DNA of 64,000 nucleotides, from positions 40,730 through 104,729 of the forward strand of contig JAEOSH010000002.1 of NCBI GenBank assembly GCA_016840465.1, given 5' to 3'. Positions 17,463 to 25,681 of the stretch are shown in pieces. Each line of letters opens with the position of its first letter. Positions within the stretch are counted from its first letter, which is position 1. The notes beneath the pieces were generated by a model. The model was not told the origin of the DNA. It worked only from the letters and a program-made list of their open reading frames with translations, and ran no database searches. Source of the stretch: Candidatus Baldrarchaeum yapensis. Lineage in GTDB: Archaea; Asgardarchaeota; Baldrarchaeia; Baldrarchaeales; Baldrarchaeaceae. The position numbers were made by a program, and so were the translations under genes.

Positions 17463-18071
17463 ATGCAAAGGGATTTGAGAGCCATAGTTGCACGTGAGGC
17501 CGCGCGATTGCTATACTTTGGCGTTGTAGAAGAATATTATGCTGCAAAAAGGTTAGCTGCAGAAAATTTGGGAGTTAACGTTCTTCCAAGTAATAGAGAA
17601 ATTGCACTTGCGTTGGACGAGTTTGCAGATTTGATAGAGGGAGAGGATAGAGCCAAGAGACTTGTCAAAATGCGAGAAGACGCCCTAGAATTGATGTTAA
17701 TCCTGAAGGATTATCGTCCAAGGCTGATAGGGAGTGTTTGGAGGGGGACCATTACCAGAAATAGTGACATTGATATTGAGGTTTTTTCGGAGAATGTGGA
17801 TGACGTTGTAGAGACGCTGATCAAGAATGGCATAAAGGAAATAAGAGTGGAGGAGGTCAAGAAGCACACAGATGATCTGAAGAGAGTATTTATTCATATA
17901 AAAACAAAATCTAGAAGGGGATTTGAAGTGGATATAGCCGTTAGGGATTCGAATGACCACGATAAATATGAAATTTGCGAAATATTTGGAGATCTTAAGA
18001 AAGGACTTTCTATAAAGGAGCTTAAAAGGGTTTTAAGGGAAAATCCTGTGCAGAAATTCGTCCCTATATGA
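17463..18071 (+). CDS. Archaeal nucleotidyltransferase of unknown substrate
   Basis: 202 residues. A helical N-terminal part (MQRDLRAIVAREAARLLYFG) is followed by a minimal nucleotidyltransferase core: GSVWRGTITRNSDIDIEVF holds the GS and DxD metal site near residues 88-105, and GFEVDIAVRD the third acidic residue. This pattern is shared by the Pol-beta-type fold, including an uncharacterised MJ0604-like archaeal group. The open frame starts at 17361, but ATG 17463 with GGTGGTGAG ahead is the natural start. First of a rightward run of five genes. Confidence 0.75.
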   Translation: MQRDLRAIVAREAARLLYFGVVEEYYAAKRLAAENLGVNVLPSNREIALALDEFADLIEGEDRAKRLVKMREDALELMLILKDYRPRLIGSVWRGTITRNSDIDIEVFSENVDDVVETLIKNGIKEIRVEEVKKHTDDLKRVFIHIKTKSRRGFEVDIAVRDSNDHDKYEICEIFGDLKKGLSIKELKRVLRENPVQKFVPI

Positions 18072-18080
18072 GGGATTGAT

Positions 18081-19325
18081 ATGTTGGCGGTTGTACTCGC
18101 GGCGGGAGAAGGACAGCGCTTACGCCCACTCACCTTCTCGAGACCAAAGCACATGCTACCAGTGGCAGGAAAACCGCTATTGGAGCACATCATTAGATTT
18201 CTTGTTTCTGCAGGACTGAAACGAATAATTTTAGTTGTTAGCTATATGAAGGAAAAAATTCAAAACTTTTTTGGCGACGGAAGACGTTTTAATGCCAAAA
18301 TAATGTACGCTTTCCAGGAGAAACCATTGGGAACCGCTCATGCTCTACTTACCGCCGCCGAATACGTAGATTCTGACAAATTCCTCTTAATTTATGGAGA
18401 TGTACTTACAAAAAATGACAACATCATAAATCTATTAAGATTTTACGAAAAAAGTTGTGCAGATGCTGTGATTTCGACATATTATGTTCAGGACATCTCA
18501 AAATATGGGCTTTTGGAAATAAAAAATGGAAATGTAACAAATATTATCGAGAAACCAGAAAATAAGAGTTCCGGCTACATAAATGCTGGAATATACGTAT
18601 TTAACTCTGCAATTTTGGATACTATAGAGAAAGTAAAACTTTCTGTTCGTGGCGAATACGAACTCACAGACGCCATTCGGGAAATGATTACACGCGGTTA
18701 TACGGTTAAAGCGTACGAGTTAAAAGATTGGTGGATTGATGTGGGGTATCCGTGGGATCTCCTGAGAGCAAACGAGTTACTGATGCGTGATCTCCAGACT
18801 GATATAAGAGGGATTGTAGAGGAATATGCTGTAATAAAGGGTCCTGTTGTGGTGGGGAGGGATGCCGTTATTAGGGCAGGAGCTTACATTGAGGGGCCTG
18901 TAATAATAGGAGAAGAGAGCGACATTGGGCCAAACTGTTACATACGCCCGTATACGTATATAGGGAGGCGATGCCGAATAGGTAACGCGTGTGAGGTGAA
19001 AAACAGCATAATAATGGACGGAACACACATTGCTCATCTATCTTACGTGGGTGATAGCATAATTGGCGAGAATGTGAATTTCGGTGCCGGCACAATAGTA
19101 GCAAATCTTAGATTTGACGATAAACCTGTGAAGGTTACTATTAAAGGTGAGAAAATTAGTAGCGGAAGAAGGAAACTTGGTGCGATAATTGGAGACAACG
19201 TAAAAACTGGTATCGGGTGCACAATAATGCCCGGAGTTACTGTAGGTCCAAACAGCATCCTTGGACCGAACGCCCTAATATTACATGATGTCCCACCGAA
19301 TACTGTTGTTAAGGATAAGTGGTAA
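18081..19325 (+). CDS. Bifunctional sugar-1-phosphate nucleotidylyltransferase/acetyltransferase (GlmU-like)
   Basis: 414 residues. The N-terminal NTP transferase starts LAAGEGQRLRPLTFSRPKHMLPVAGKPL and shows YGDVLT and EKPENKSSGYINAGIYVF. From about residue 240 a left-handed beta helix of hexapeptide repeats follows (GPVVVGRDAVIRAGAYIEG, GPNCYIRPYTYIG, then NFGAGTIVANLRFD as in GlmU). Archaeal homologues make UDP-GlcNAc or dTDP/UDP-glucose and acetylate amino sugars; the true substrate is not predictable. The histidine of bacterial GlmU acetyltransferase is not evident. Confidence 0.88.
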   Translation: MLAVVLAAGEGQRLRPLTFSRPKHMLPVAGKPLLEHIIRFLVSAGLKRIILVVSYMKEKIQNFFGDGRRFNAKIMYAFQEKPLGTAHALLTAAEYVDSDKFLLIYGDVLTKNDNIINLLRFYEKSCADAVISTYYVQDISKYGLLEIKNGNVTNIIEKPENKSSGYINAGIYVFNSAILDTIEKVKLSVRGEYELTDAIREMITRGYTVKAYELKDWWIDVGYPWDLLRANELLMRDLQTDIRGIVEEYAVIKGPVVVGRDAVIRAGAYIEGPVIIGEESDIGPNCYIRPYTYIGRRCRIGNACEVKNSIIMDGTHIAHLSYVGDSIIGENVNFGAGTIVANLRFDDKPVKVTIKGEKISSGRRKLGAIIGDNVKTGIGCTIMPGVTVGPNSILGPNALILHDVPPNTVVKDKW

Positions 19326-19394
19326 CTTTTCGAAAAACTTTACACATGAATGAGGGTTTGATATTCATAGAGAGTTGTCGTTGGGATGTGAAGA

Positions 19395-19913
19395 ATGTCC
19401 GGTCGCGATGAGAATTATGAGAGGAAAATTCGACGAGAAATAGACAAGATGCTTGCGAAGTTTGCGGGGAGGATGTTATCCAGAGCATATGATGCGATCT
19501 ACCATAAATTGCTTAAAGCGATGCAGGATGGAGTGATAAAGGTTGATGAGTATGGTATAGAAATGGATCCAGAGACTTTTAGAAAGATTTTCCCCGCACT
19601 TGCAGAAGAGGTGTTCTCGGGAGTTGCTAAGTGTTCCATTTCTGGTGTTAGAAGTGAAGGAACGAGTTATGTCGATGAACTTAGAAATCCGGATGTGATA
19701 AGCTTTATAAGAAGGGCAAAGAGCGTAGATGAGGCCCTTGAAGTTATAGATTTTCTTGAAAAGCGTGGTGAAATTTCAAAAGAGTATGCTGATCGTTTAC
19801 GGAAGCAGTTACGCGAAAAGGGATTAGAAAGTTTCGGTCCTCGAAAAGAACCTGGTTATTACATAAAGAGATATTACAAACCACGTTTTTACGATTTTGA
19901 GGAGGAAGATTAA
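19395..19913 (+). CDS. Conserved archaeal protein of unknown function (possibly DUF2095)
   Basis: 172 residues, charged and mostly helical. The first half has a basic helix (YERKIRREIDKMLAKFAGRML), the middle PETFRKIFPALAEEVFSG, and the end RGEISKEYADRLRKQLREKGLESFGPRKEPGYY in key parts, with an acidic tail DFEEED. The last stretch reminds me of the archaeal DUF2095 group, but this is from memory and not certain. No membrane segment or catalytic motif. Lies between the GlmU-like gene and the membrane protein, spacing under 70 bases each side. Confidence 0.55.
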   Translation: MSGRDENYERKIRREIDKMLAKFAGRMLSRAYDAIYHKLLKAMQDGVIKVDEYGIEMDPETFRKIFPALAEEVFSGVAKCSISGVRSEGTSYVDELRNPDVISFIRRAKSVDEALEVIDFLEKRGEISKEYADRLRKQLREKGLESFGPRKEPGYYIKRYYKPRFYDFEEED

Positions 19914-19935
19914 AAGATAGTTGCTGGTGAGATGC

Positions 19936-22083
19936 ATGAAGGAGATTCTCATTTCATTGCTAATATCTTTGTTACCACTATTTGTAGCGCTCACTTTAAT
20001 GATATGTTTAAAGAAGGCTAAGAGGTCAGAACTTTTAGTGCGCATATGCGCAGCATTTGTTATTTTTTGGACAATTTACTGTGTTTTTTCGGCAATGTTC
20101 TTTATGTTAATGGGAAGAGAGCCCGAAGTACTAATTACTAGGACAACATTCGATTGGAATGCCGTGTTGTTGATGTTATCATTGCTGTTAGCCGAGGCTA
20201 CACATGCCTTCATTGTTGCGGTCGTGTATTATCCGCTCTTCCTTTATCCGTTAATTTACGTTTTAGCGCCGATAATTTCCGTCTTAATACTGTGTATTAA
20301 TGTGGGCACATCACGATTGAAAGAAGTAGATACGTGGATCGACATAAAGTCTTATGAGAGGATGAATTGGAAGGAAGAAGTGGAATTTCTGAAATTGTCA
20401 ATTGTAAGCCTTCCAGTATCATTGTACTTCCTAGTAACGATACTGAGACTATTCGGATATGAAGAGAACCCAATGGCCGTGGGAACTACGGCTCTTGGCT
20501 GGATAATTGAAGTGTTCGTAGTAACGCTACTGGCGTTTATTCTCGGAGCGCATATTTTGTATGCGGCAAGAGTCTATCATCAAGGAGTCTTCTTAGGGGA
20601 GGTTTTGAAGGGTAGAATCTTTCGAGGCTTCCTTGTGGTCGGGCTAATAATGTCCATAATGAGCATCTTGACGTTTTTGCAGGCACACCCGATCGCCATT
20701 TACACGATACTCTACTTTTCCGCATACTACATTATGGTTGTAGGAATATTTCTTCTCTTTTTTAGATTCTTTGAACCGATCTCGGTCTACATATTTGTGA
20801 AATTGATTGCTTTCCTGAAGTCACCACGAGAGCTTAGAATTTCCCCCATCTCTATTGTGATAAGCGTAATGTGTGCTGTAGTTGCTGTTAGCGTGACATT
20901 GCTTTTCATGCGAACATTCCTTATCACTGTTCAACAACCGTTGACATACAGAATATCAGAAGACATTTCTAAATGCTTGATACGGCAGGTTGCAACGTAT
21001 AACTCCATATTGAATGTTTGTGCAGTACTAACAATGTCTGCTGTGCAAACTCTCCTAGCTATAGTAGTACTCTCAGCTACCGCGTTTGTCACGAAGAAGG
21101 CCCTCCTGGGACGCGGAATAATCGTTCCGGCAATCTTTACTGGAATCGCCAAGGTTTTCACGGATATCATTCTTGTCAAGATAGAAAGATCCCTATTCTG
21201 GGAAGTGTTTGTATTCTCTGCATTCAAGATCTCTAATGTGATGATCTTTTTGCCACGTTCTGCATTCCTGAAGATGGATCCTATACTGGAGACATCATTC
21301 ATTGCATTATTTTATCCGTACGAGATACTAAAAACAATTTCGACTATATTGGTGCTGATAATAGCGTTTTATCTGTTCTTTGGAGGCATTCATACGTTTA
21401 GAGTCAAACAAGCGCGTGCAAATCTGTTATTCGTATGTGAAAGAGATGGTTTGCTTGATCGCGATACATTATTTAAACCAGTGGATGAACTGCCCATACT
21501 GATCGATTCTGTAGAATTAAATGATAACGAGAGGAGAATTCTTGACCTTTTGAGTCAGTACAAAGCGATGAAGTTCGCATCGCTTTTGGAATTGTCAAAT
21601 ATGAACCGAAAAGAATTAATTTCCGTGTTGAAAAGTTTGAAGCGCAAGAAGTTAATAGAGATGTATGCATGCGATTTGGAAGTGGAAGTTCCGGTACCCT
21701 CAATTCTCGGGCTTTATGTCGTTAGTAATGAGGGTCTACCCATATATTCTGAAGAATTTGCAGAAAAAGCTATAGATCCGACTTTGATTTCTGGAATGTT
21801 CTCCGCAATTTCTAGCTTTTTAAAGGAAACTGTAAGAAGTGCAGAACGGCTAAGAAAAATAGATCACGGGGATATAATTATAGTGCTCGAGTATGGATCT
21901 AAGTTTTTCGTCGCATTAATAGTCGACCGAGAGACGCCAGAAATCCGTATGCGCCTGAAGAACTTTGTTACGATGTTTGAAGTGAAATACGGCCGATTCA
22001 TTAAAGAGGGGTACGTTGATCTTGGAAGGTTCGCGGACGCAAAAGATCTCGTGAGGGAGGTTTTTGGCGAATTCCTACAATAA
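19936..22083 (+). CDS. Large membrane protein with C-terminal winged helix and longin/roadblock-like domain
   Basis: About 715 residues. Residues 1-490 hold roughly eleven hydrophobic membrane spans separated by short loops. After FGGIHTFRVKQARAN a cytoplasmic part begins: a winged helix at about 530-585 (NDNERRILDLLSQY, LLELSNMNRKELISVLKSL) and a final alpha/beta domain (GLYVVSNEGLPIYSEEF, LISGMFSAISSFLKETV, IIVLEYGSKFFVALIVD, KNFVTMFEVKYGRFI) typical of longin/roadblock-like modules in archaea. No transport or enzyme motif recognised. The ATG 19936 has GGTGAG ahead; TTG 19921 is less likely. Could be a membrane sensor. Confidence 0.65.
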   Translation: MKEILISLLISLLPLFVALTLMICLKKAKRSELLVRICAAFVIFWTIYCVFSAMFFMLMGREPEVLITRTTFDWNAVLLMLSLLLAEATHAFIVAVVYYPLFLYPLIYVLAPIISVLILCINVGTSRLKEVDTWIDIKSYERMNWKEEVEFLKLSIVSLPVSLYFLVTILRLFGYEENPMAVGTTALGWIIEVFVVTLLAFILGAHILYAARVYHQGVFLGEVLKGRIFRGFLVVGLIMSIMSILTFLQAHPIAIYTILYFSAYYIMVVGIFLLFFRFFEPISVYIFVKLIAFLKSPRELRISPISIVISVMCAVVAVSVTLLFMRTFLITVQQPLTYRISEDISKCLIRQVATYNSILNVCAVLTMSAVQTLLAIVVLSATAFVTKKALLGRGIIVPAIFTGIAKVFTDIILVKIERSLFWEVFVFSAFKISNVMIFLPRSAFLKMDPILETSFIALFYPYEILKTISTILVLIIAFYLFFGGIHTFRVKQARANLLFVCERDGLLDRDTLFKPVDELPILIDSVELNDNERRILDLLSQYKAMKFASLLELSNMNRKELISVLKSLKRKKLIEMYACDLEVEVPVPSILGLYVVSNEGLPIYSEEFAEKAIDPTLISGMFSAISSFLKETVRSAERLRKIDHGDIIIVLEYGSKFFVALIVDRETPEIRMRLKNFVTMFEVKYGRFIKEGYVDLGRFADAKDLVREVFGEFLQ

Positions 22084-22101
22084 TCAAATTGGGTGCTAAA
22101 A

Positions 22102-23055
22102 GTGAGCGAGATAAGGCCTATAAAGATAAGTAAGGGTTTAAAAGTCAGTGATTTGATCCACGAATATGGAAAAGCCGGGGTTTTCGGGGCAGGTAGGGTC
22201 TCACGAGCCGTAGAAATCTTAAGCGAGATGTTTTCTGATGACAAAGCTACTGTCTATTTAGGCTTCTCGGGTGCGCTCTGTGCAGCTGGTATGCGACAAA
22301 TATTTGCAGAAATGATAAAAGAGGGGCTTTTGGACGTAATTGTAACTACTGGTGCTAATGTTACTCATGATATAATAGAGGCGCTTGGAGGCAGACATAT
22401 AAGGAACATTAAGTACTTAGATGATGAGGATCTCCGTAGAAGGCAATTAAATAGAATATTTGATGCATTTATAAGCGATGAGGCTTTTATTACCTTTGAA
22501 AAGAAAATCCAGATGATACTTTCTGATATAGAGGAAAAAAAGCGTAAAAATGGAATTGCTCCCTTCGAACTCATCTGGGAAATTGGCTACAGAATAAACG
22601 ATCCGAATTCCATGGTGCGGCAGGCGGCTCTGAATAATGTTCCGATATTTTGCCCAGCGATAGTAGACTCAATACTAGGTCTGCAGATCTATCTCTTTTC
22701 TCAGGAAAATACCATCAAGATAGATCCCTTGAAGGACTTAAGGAAGATAATAGATATAACATTCGAATCTGACCGTAAGGGTGCAATTATTTTGGGAGGT
22801 GGTGTCCCCAAAAACTTCATATTTCAGGCAGCGCTCATTACAGGGAAGGGTTTTGATTATGCAATTCAAATAACGATGGACAGGCCTGAGGCCGGGGGTC
22901 TTAGTGGAGCCTCGATTGCTGAGGCGATCTCTTGGGGTAAAGTTAAAAGTGATGCGCAGTGGGTTGATGTTATAGGTGATGTGACAATAATCTTTCCGTT
23001 GATCCTTTCGGCAGCATTGGATAACATGGGAAAGGGCAAAGGTTCTACTCGCTAA
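22102..23055 (+). CDS. dys: Deoxyhypusine synthase
   Basis: About 317 residues. Uses spermidine and NAD to modify a lysine in aIF5A. FGAGRVSRAVEILSEMF, YLGFSGALCAAGMRQIF, TTGANVTHDIIEALGG and GGGVPKNFIFQAAL (with the lysine that forms the enzyme intermediate in the human protein) are present, as are RPEAGGLSGASIAEAISWGK. Start GTG 22102 follows GGTGCTAAAA; 22093 is possible. Converges with TiaS, the 3' ends overlapping by 11 bases. Confidence 0.95.
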   Translation: MSEIRPIKISKGLKVSDLIHEYGKAGVFGAGRVSRAVEILSEMFSDDKATVYLGFSGALCAAGMRQIFAEMIKEGLLDVIVTTGANVTHDIIEALGGRHIRNIKYLDDEDLRRRQLNRIFDAFISDEAFITFEKKIQMILSDIEEKKRKNGIAPFELIWEIGYRINDPNSMVRQAALNNVPIFCPAIVDSILGLQIYLFSQENTIKIDPLKDLRKIIDITFESDRKGAIILGGGVPKNFIFQAALITGKGFDYAIQITMDRPEAGGLSGASIAEAISWGKVKSDAQWVDVIGDVTIIFPLILSAALDNMGKGKGSTR

Positions 23056-24412
23056 AATAGTACCAGGGCTCATGCAATTTTATGGTCTCTTTTCTCTTCT
23101 TTTCCAGGCCATACCTTTGGTAAGGCTTTGTTAAATGTCTATGTGCACGAGGCGGTGGTATGTAGAGTCCATCTTTCAGATCTCGCTTTATTTCTTCTAC
23201 TTCTTTTTCTGCATCGACCAATTTTAAGCCACACTTTTTACAGCGATAACCACCTGATCTGCCCAATGACTTCATACGTTTTCCGCACTTTGGACATTTG
23301 GGGTTTCTAGAAATAAACTTTCTTGCCAACTTTACGATTTCAATTTTTTCAAGGTTTACGGTAAATTTCGAGCCATTCAGAGGTCTAACACCCCCATATG
23401 CTATGATTTCATCGCCCGGTTCGAGTTTTTGAATTATTTTGCGAAAATCTCCAGTGGGCTCATATGCTGCAGCATCTATGGCGCCCGTCTCATCCCTTAG
23501 TCTCACTATTACGTGCCCACCCTCAATTACCTCGGGTTTAGAATCAACTATAGCTTTGATTTTACAGGGCAGATACGGCCTTAGCTCGGATATTTTCCTA
23601 TAAACTATAAGATGATCATCGGTTCCCTGGTTTGTCCGAAAAATCACCCAACATGCGATTGGCTCGCCCGTCTTGATGTACTTTAGCGCTTCGATTAATA
23701 CCCTAGGATTCTCCCCCCTAATGCCAAAGAGCACCGGATCTGGGCCATGTGGTGTAATGAGAATTCTACCGGTTTCATAATCGACATTATTAAAAGTGAG
23801 CGGAAAGGTTTCCCTATCCATCAGCATGACTGATTGCGGATCCACTCTCCTAGGAGTTCCCCAATTCTCTCTTTTCCTATACGCAAGCAACTCGTACGTG
23901 TAATCGCCATCAAGAGTTTCGCCGACTGCTGCAAGAGCTCCTATAATTCCTCTGCGTTCCTTATAGCCTATTATCTCAACATTCAACATTTTTGCGATTC
24001 TCTCTGCCTCCTCGATTTCGACAATATCTCTTATTACCTTTTTTGCAAAACACTTTAGCGGTGTAGGAATCTTTCCTCTTAAGAACGCTATACCGGGATT
24101 TGTCTTTTCATCCTCGATCATAAACCATTTTTCTACTTCCTGTATGACTGTACGTTTTATTTCTTCGATAAGATTCTCGTTTACGAGAACTCTTATTGCT
24201 ACCGCGCCGTTTCCCCTCGTCTTGTATGGTACATTTGGGTTTAACCTGATAAGGTTGGGATAGTCAATGAATTCAACTTCGAACTCCTTTACAAGTTTTC
24301 TGATAATTTGTGCTGCTATGTAAGTCGTACATCCACCCCTTACCGAGTCTGTATCATCTATTCCTATGTGAAACTCTATTTTGGGGCCAAAATGCGAGAT
24401 TTTGCTCACCAC
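23045..24412 (-). CDS. tiaS: tRNA(Ile2) 2-agmatinylcytidine synthetase TiaS
   Basis: 455 residues. FHIGIDDTDSVRGGCTTYIA at the N-terminus, PYKTRGNGAVAIRV, the OB-fold region (GGHVIVRLRDETGAIDAAAYEP) and a C-terminal zinc ribbon CPKCGKRMKSLGRSGGYRCKKC are the TiaS layout. It attaches agmatine to C34 of the tRNA that reads AUA. GTG start overlaps the end of the UbiA-type gene by 7 bases. Confidence 0.95.
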   Translation of the reverse strand: MVSKISHFGPKIEFHIGIDDTDSVRGGCTTYIAAQIIRKLVKEFEVEFIDYPNLIRLNPNVPYKTRGNGAVAIRVLVNENLIEEIKRTVIQEVEKWFMIEDEKTNPGIAFLRGKIPTPLKCFAKKVIRDIVEIEEAERIAKMLNVEIIGYKERRGIIGALAAVGETLDGDYTYELLAYRKRENWGTPRRVDPQSVMLMDRETFPLTFNNVDYETGRILITPHGPDPVLFGIRGENPRVLIEALKYIKTGEPIACWVIFRTNQGTDDHLIVYRKISELRPYLPCKIKAIVDSKPEVIEGGHVIVRLRDETGAIDAAAYEPTGDFRKIIQKLEPGDEIIAYGGVRPLNGSKFTVNLEKIEIVKLARKFISRNPKCPKCGKRMKSLGRSGGYRCKKCGLKLVDAEKEVEEIKRDLKDGLYIPPPRAHRHLTKPYQRYGLEKKRKETIKLHEPWYYFSE

Positions 24413-25257
24413 CTTGCCAGAGGCAACAAAAATGCTACCATTGCAAGAAGCATCGCCAATAGTATTTTGTTTTTAACGTTTCTTGCATTAGCGGGCGATG
24501 GATCCTTTATCAGTTTCACTGATAAAAATACGAAGAAAGAATCGGCTACTAAAACCCCTATCAGATACGCTATTGTCAGCAAATTCATTAGATACGGTAA
24601 GGGGCTCAATAAAACCGCGGTTATATAGAATAAAGCTGCAATTTTTGCCGCTTTGTCCTCTCCAAGACTTATCGCTACTGTTTTTATTCCTTTGGCCTTA
24701 TCTCCCTCAACATCCACGATTCCCTTATTTACTTCACGGCCCAGATTTGCAAAAAACGCTAAAAGAGCAAATATCATTAGAAGATGTGTTACTCCCACGC
24801 CCACTGCGATGCCACCATAGAGGAAAGGGGCAGCAACGCACGCGCTTACTACTGCGTTCCCGAGCAAACCATACTTCTTCAGTTTGAAGTTATACATTAT
24901 TGCGAGCGTCCAAAAGAGTAGAGCAAAGAGAAAACTGTACAATCCGAGCAATGCTGAAAAGAGAAGCCCTAACGCTGATAAAATTGCGGAAAATATTAAT
25001 GCCTCCTCGGGACTTATCGCCCCCCTTGGTATGGGTCTATGAGGCGCATTGATAGCATCAATATGCCTGTCAAAATAATCGTTTGACGCATCTGCGGCAC
25101 CTTGTATCAAAAAACCGGTCAGAAAGCCAAATATCGCGTGATATGAAGAAGGAGCACTTCCATGTAATGCAAACAATTCCCCTATTATCACCGCGATACC
25201 TATCATCACGCAATTAGGCACACGCATTAACTCGATAATGGCCTTTAACTTTTCCAT
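24406..25257 (-). CDS. UbiA-family prenyltransferase, likely geranylgeranylglyceryl phosphate geranylgeranyltransferase
   Basis: About 283 residues and nine membrane spans. The Mg-diphosphate site DASNDYFDRHID near residue 65 and the second aspartate-rich motif NKGIVDVEGDKAKGIKT are intact. In archaea this UbiA group makes digeranylgeranylglyceryl phosphate, the second ether bond of membrane lipids; a menaquinone-type reaction cannot be excluded from sequence alone. Start chosen at ATG 25257 after GGGAGAGT. Co-transcribed with tiaS. Confidence 0.85.
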   Translation of the reverse strand: MEKLKAIIELMRVPNCVMIGIAVIIGELFALHGSAPSSYHAIFGFLTGFLIQGAADASNDYFDRHIDAINAPHRPIPRGAISPEEALIFSAILSALGLLFSALLGLYSFLFALLFWTLAIMYNFKLKKYGLLGNAVVSACVAAPFLYGGIAVGVGVTHLLMIFALLAFFANLGREVNKGIVDVEGDKAKGIKTVAISLGEDKAAKIAALFYITAVLLSPLPYLMNLLTIAYLIGVLVADSFFVFLSVKLIKDPSPANARNVKNKILLAMLLAMVAFLLPLARW

Positions 25258-25301
25258 ACTCTCTCCCACTCTTTCTCAAGCCGTAGAAAAAACGATAATG
25301 A

Positions 25302-25376
25302 TGGGCCCGGCGGGATTTGAACCCGCGACCCCCGGCTTATCAGGCCGGTGCTCTAACCATGCTGAGCTACGGGCCC
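25302..25376 (-). tRNA. tRNA-Ile(GAT)
   Basis: 75 nt without intron. Acceptor GGGCCCG/CGGGCCC, D arm GCTC/GAGC, anticodon stem CCGGC/GCCGG with loop CTGATAA (anticodon GAT), T arm GCGGG/CCCGC with TTCAAAT, discriminator A. CCA not encoded. It lies 45 bases upstream of the UbiA gene and 39 bases downstream of tRNA-Ala on the same strand, probably in one transcript. Confidence 0.97.
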
Positions 25377-25415
25377 TGAGGTTGCACGTGCCTACACATC
25401 CATATATTTTAGTGG

Positions 25416-25487
25416 TGGACCCGCCGGGATTCGAACCCGGGGCCTCCGCCTTGCGAGGGCGGCGCTCTACCACTGAGCTACGGGCCC
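25416..25487 (-). tRNA. tRNA-Ala(CGC)
   Basis: 72 nt without intron. Acceptor GGGCCCG pairs CGGGTCC with one G-U, anticodon stem CCGCC/GGCGG around loop CTCGCAA (anticodon CGC), T loop TTCGAAT, discriminator A. Acceptor stem position 3-70, the usual G-U identity mark of tRNA-Ala, cannot be confirmed as the G-U lies near the other end. CCA is not fully encoded. Confidence 0.95.
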
Positions 25488-25510
25488 CATCATTACTCTT
25501 TTTACCTTTA

Positions 25511-25520
25511 ACCTTTAAAT
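25511..25520 (-). promoter_or_regulatory. TATA box for the tRNA-Ala/tRNA-Ile transcript
   Basis: ATTTAAAGGT on the minus strand, about 25-33 bases upstream of the tRNA-Ala 5' end, the spacing expected for an archaeal TATA box. Confidence 0.6.
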
Positions 25521-25681
25521 TTTCCTACGTGTTTACATGTTGCTTTCCGGGATAAAAAGAGTTAGTTAGCATGTAAAGTTGATCTTAGACGAGGACTAAG
25601 ACTATTCTGGGAGGGGTGATTTTGCCTAAGAGAGGATGTGCGATCAGTCTAAAGGTTATGGTTTTAGGGGAGGTAATCTGG
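25521..25681. other. Intergenic stretch between tRNA-Ala and valS
   Basis: About 160 bases after the tRNA promoter and before the valS stop. The plus strand has a good ribosome-site-like GGGAGGGGTGA near 25610 followed by an open frame from TTG that runs into the antisense of valS; its product looks like nothing known to me and I do not call a gene. No tRNA or repeat seen. Confidence 0.4.
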
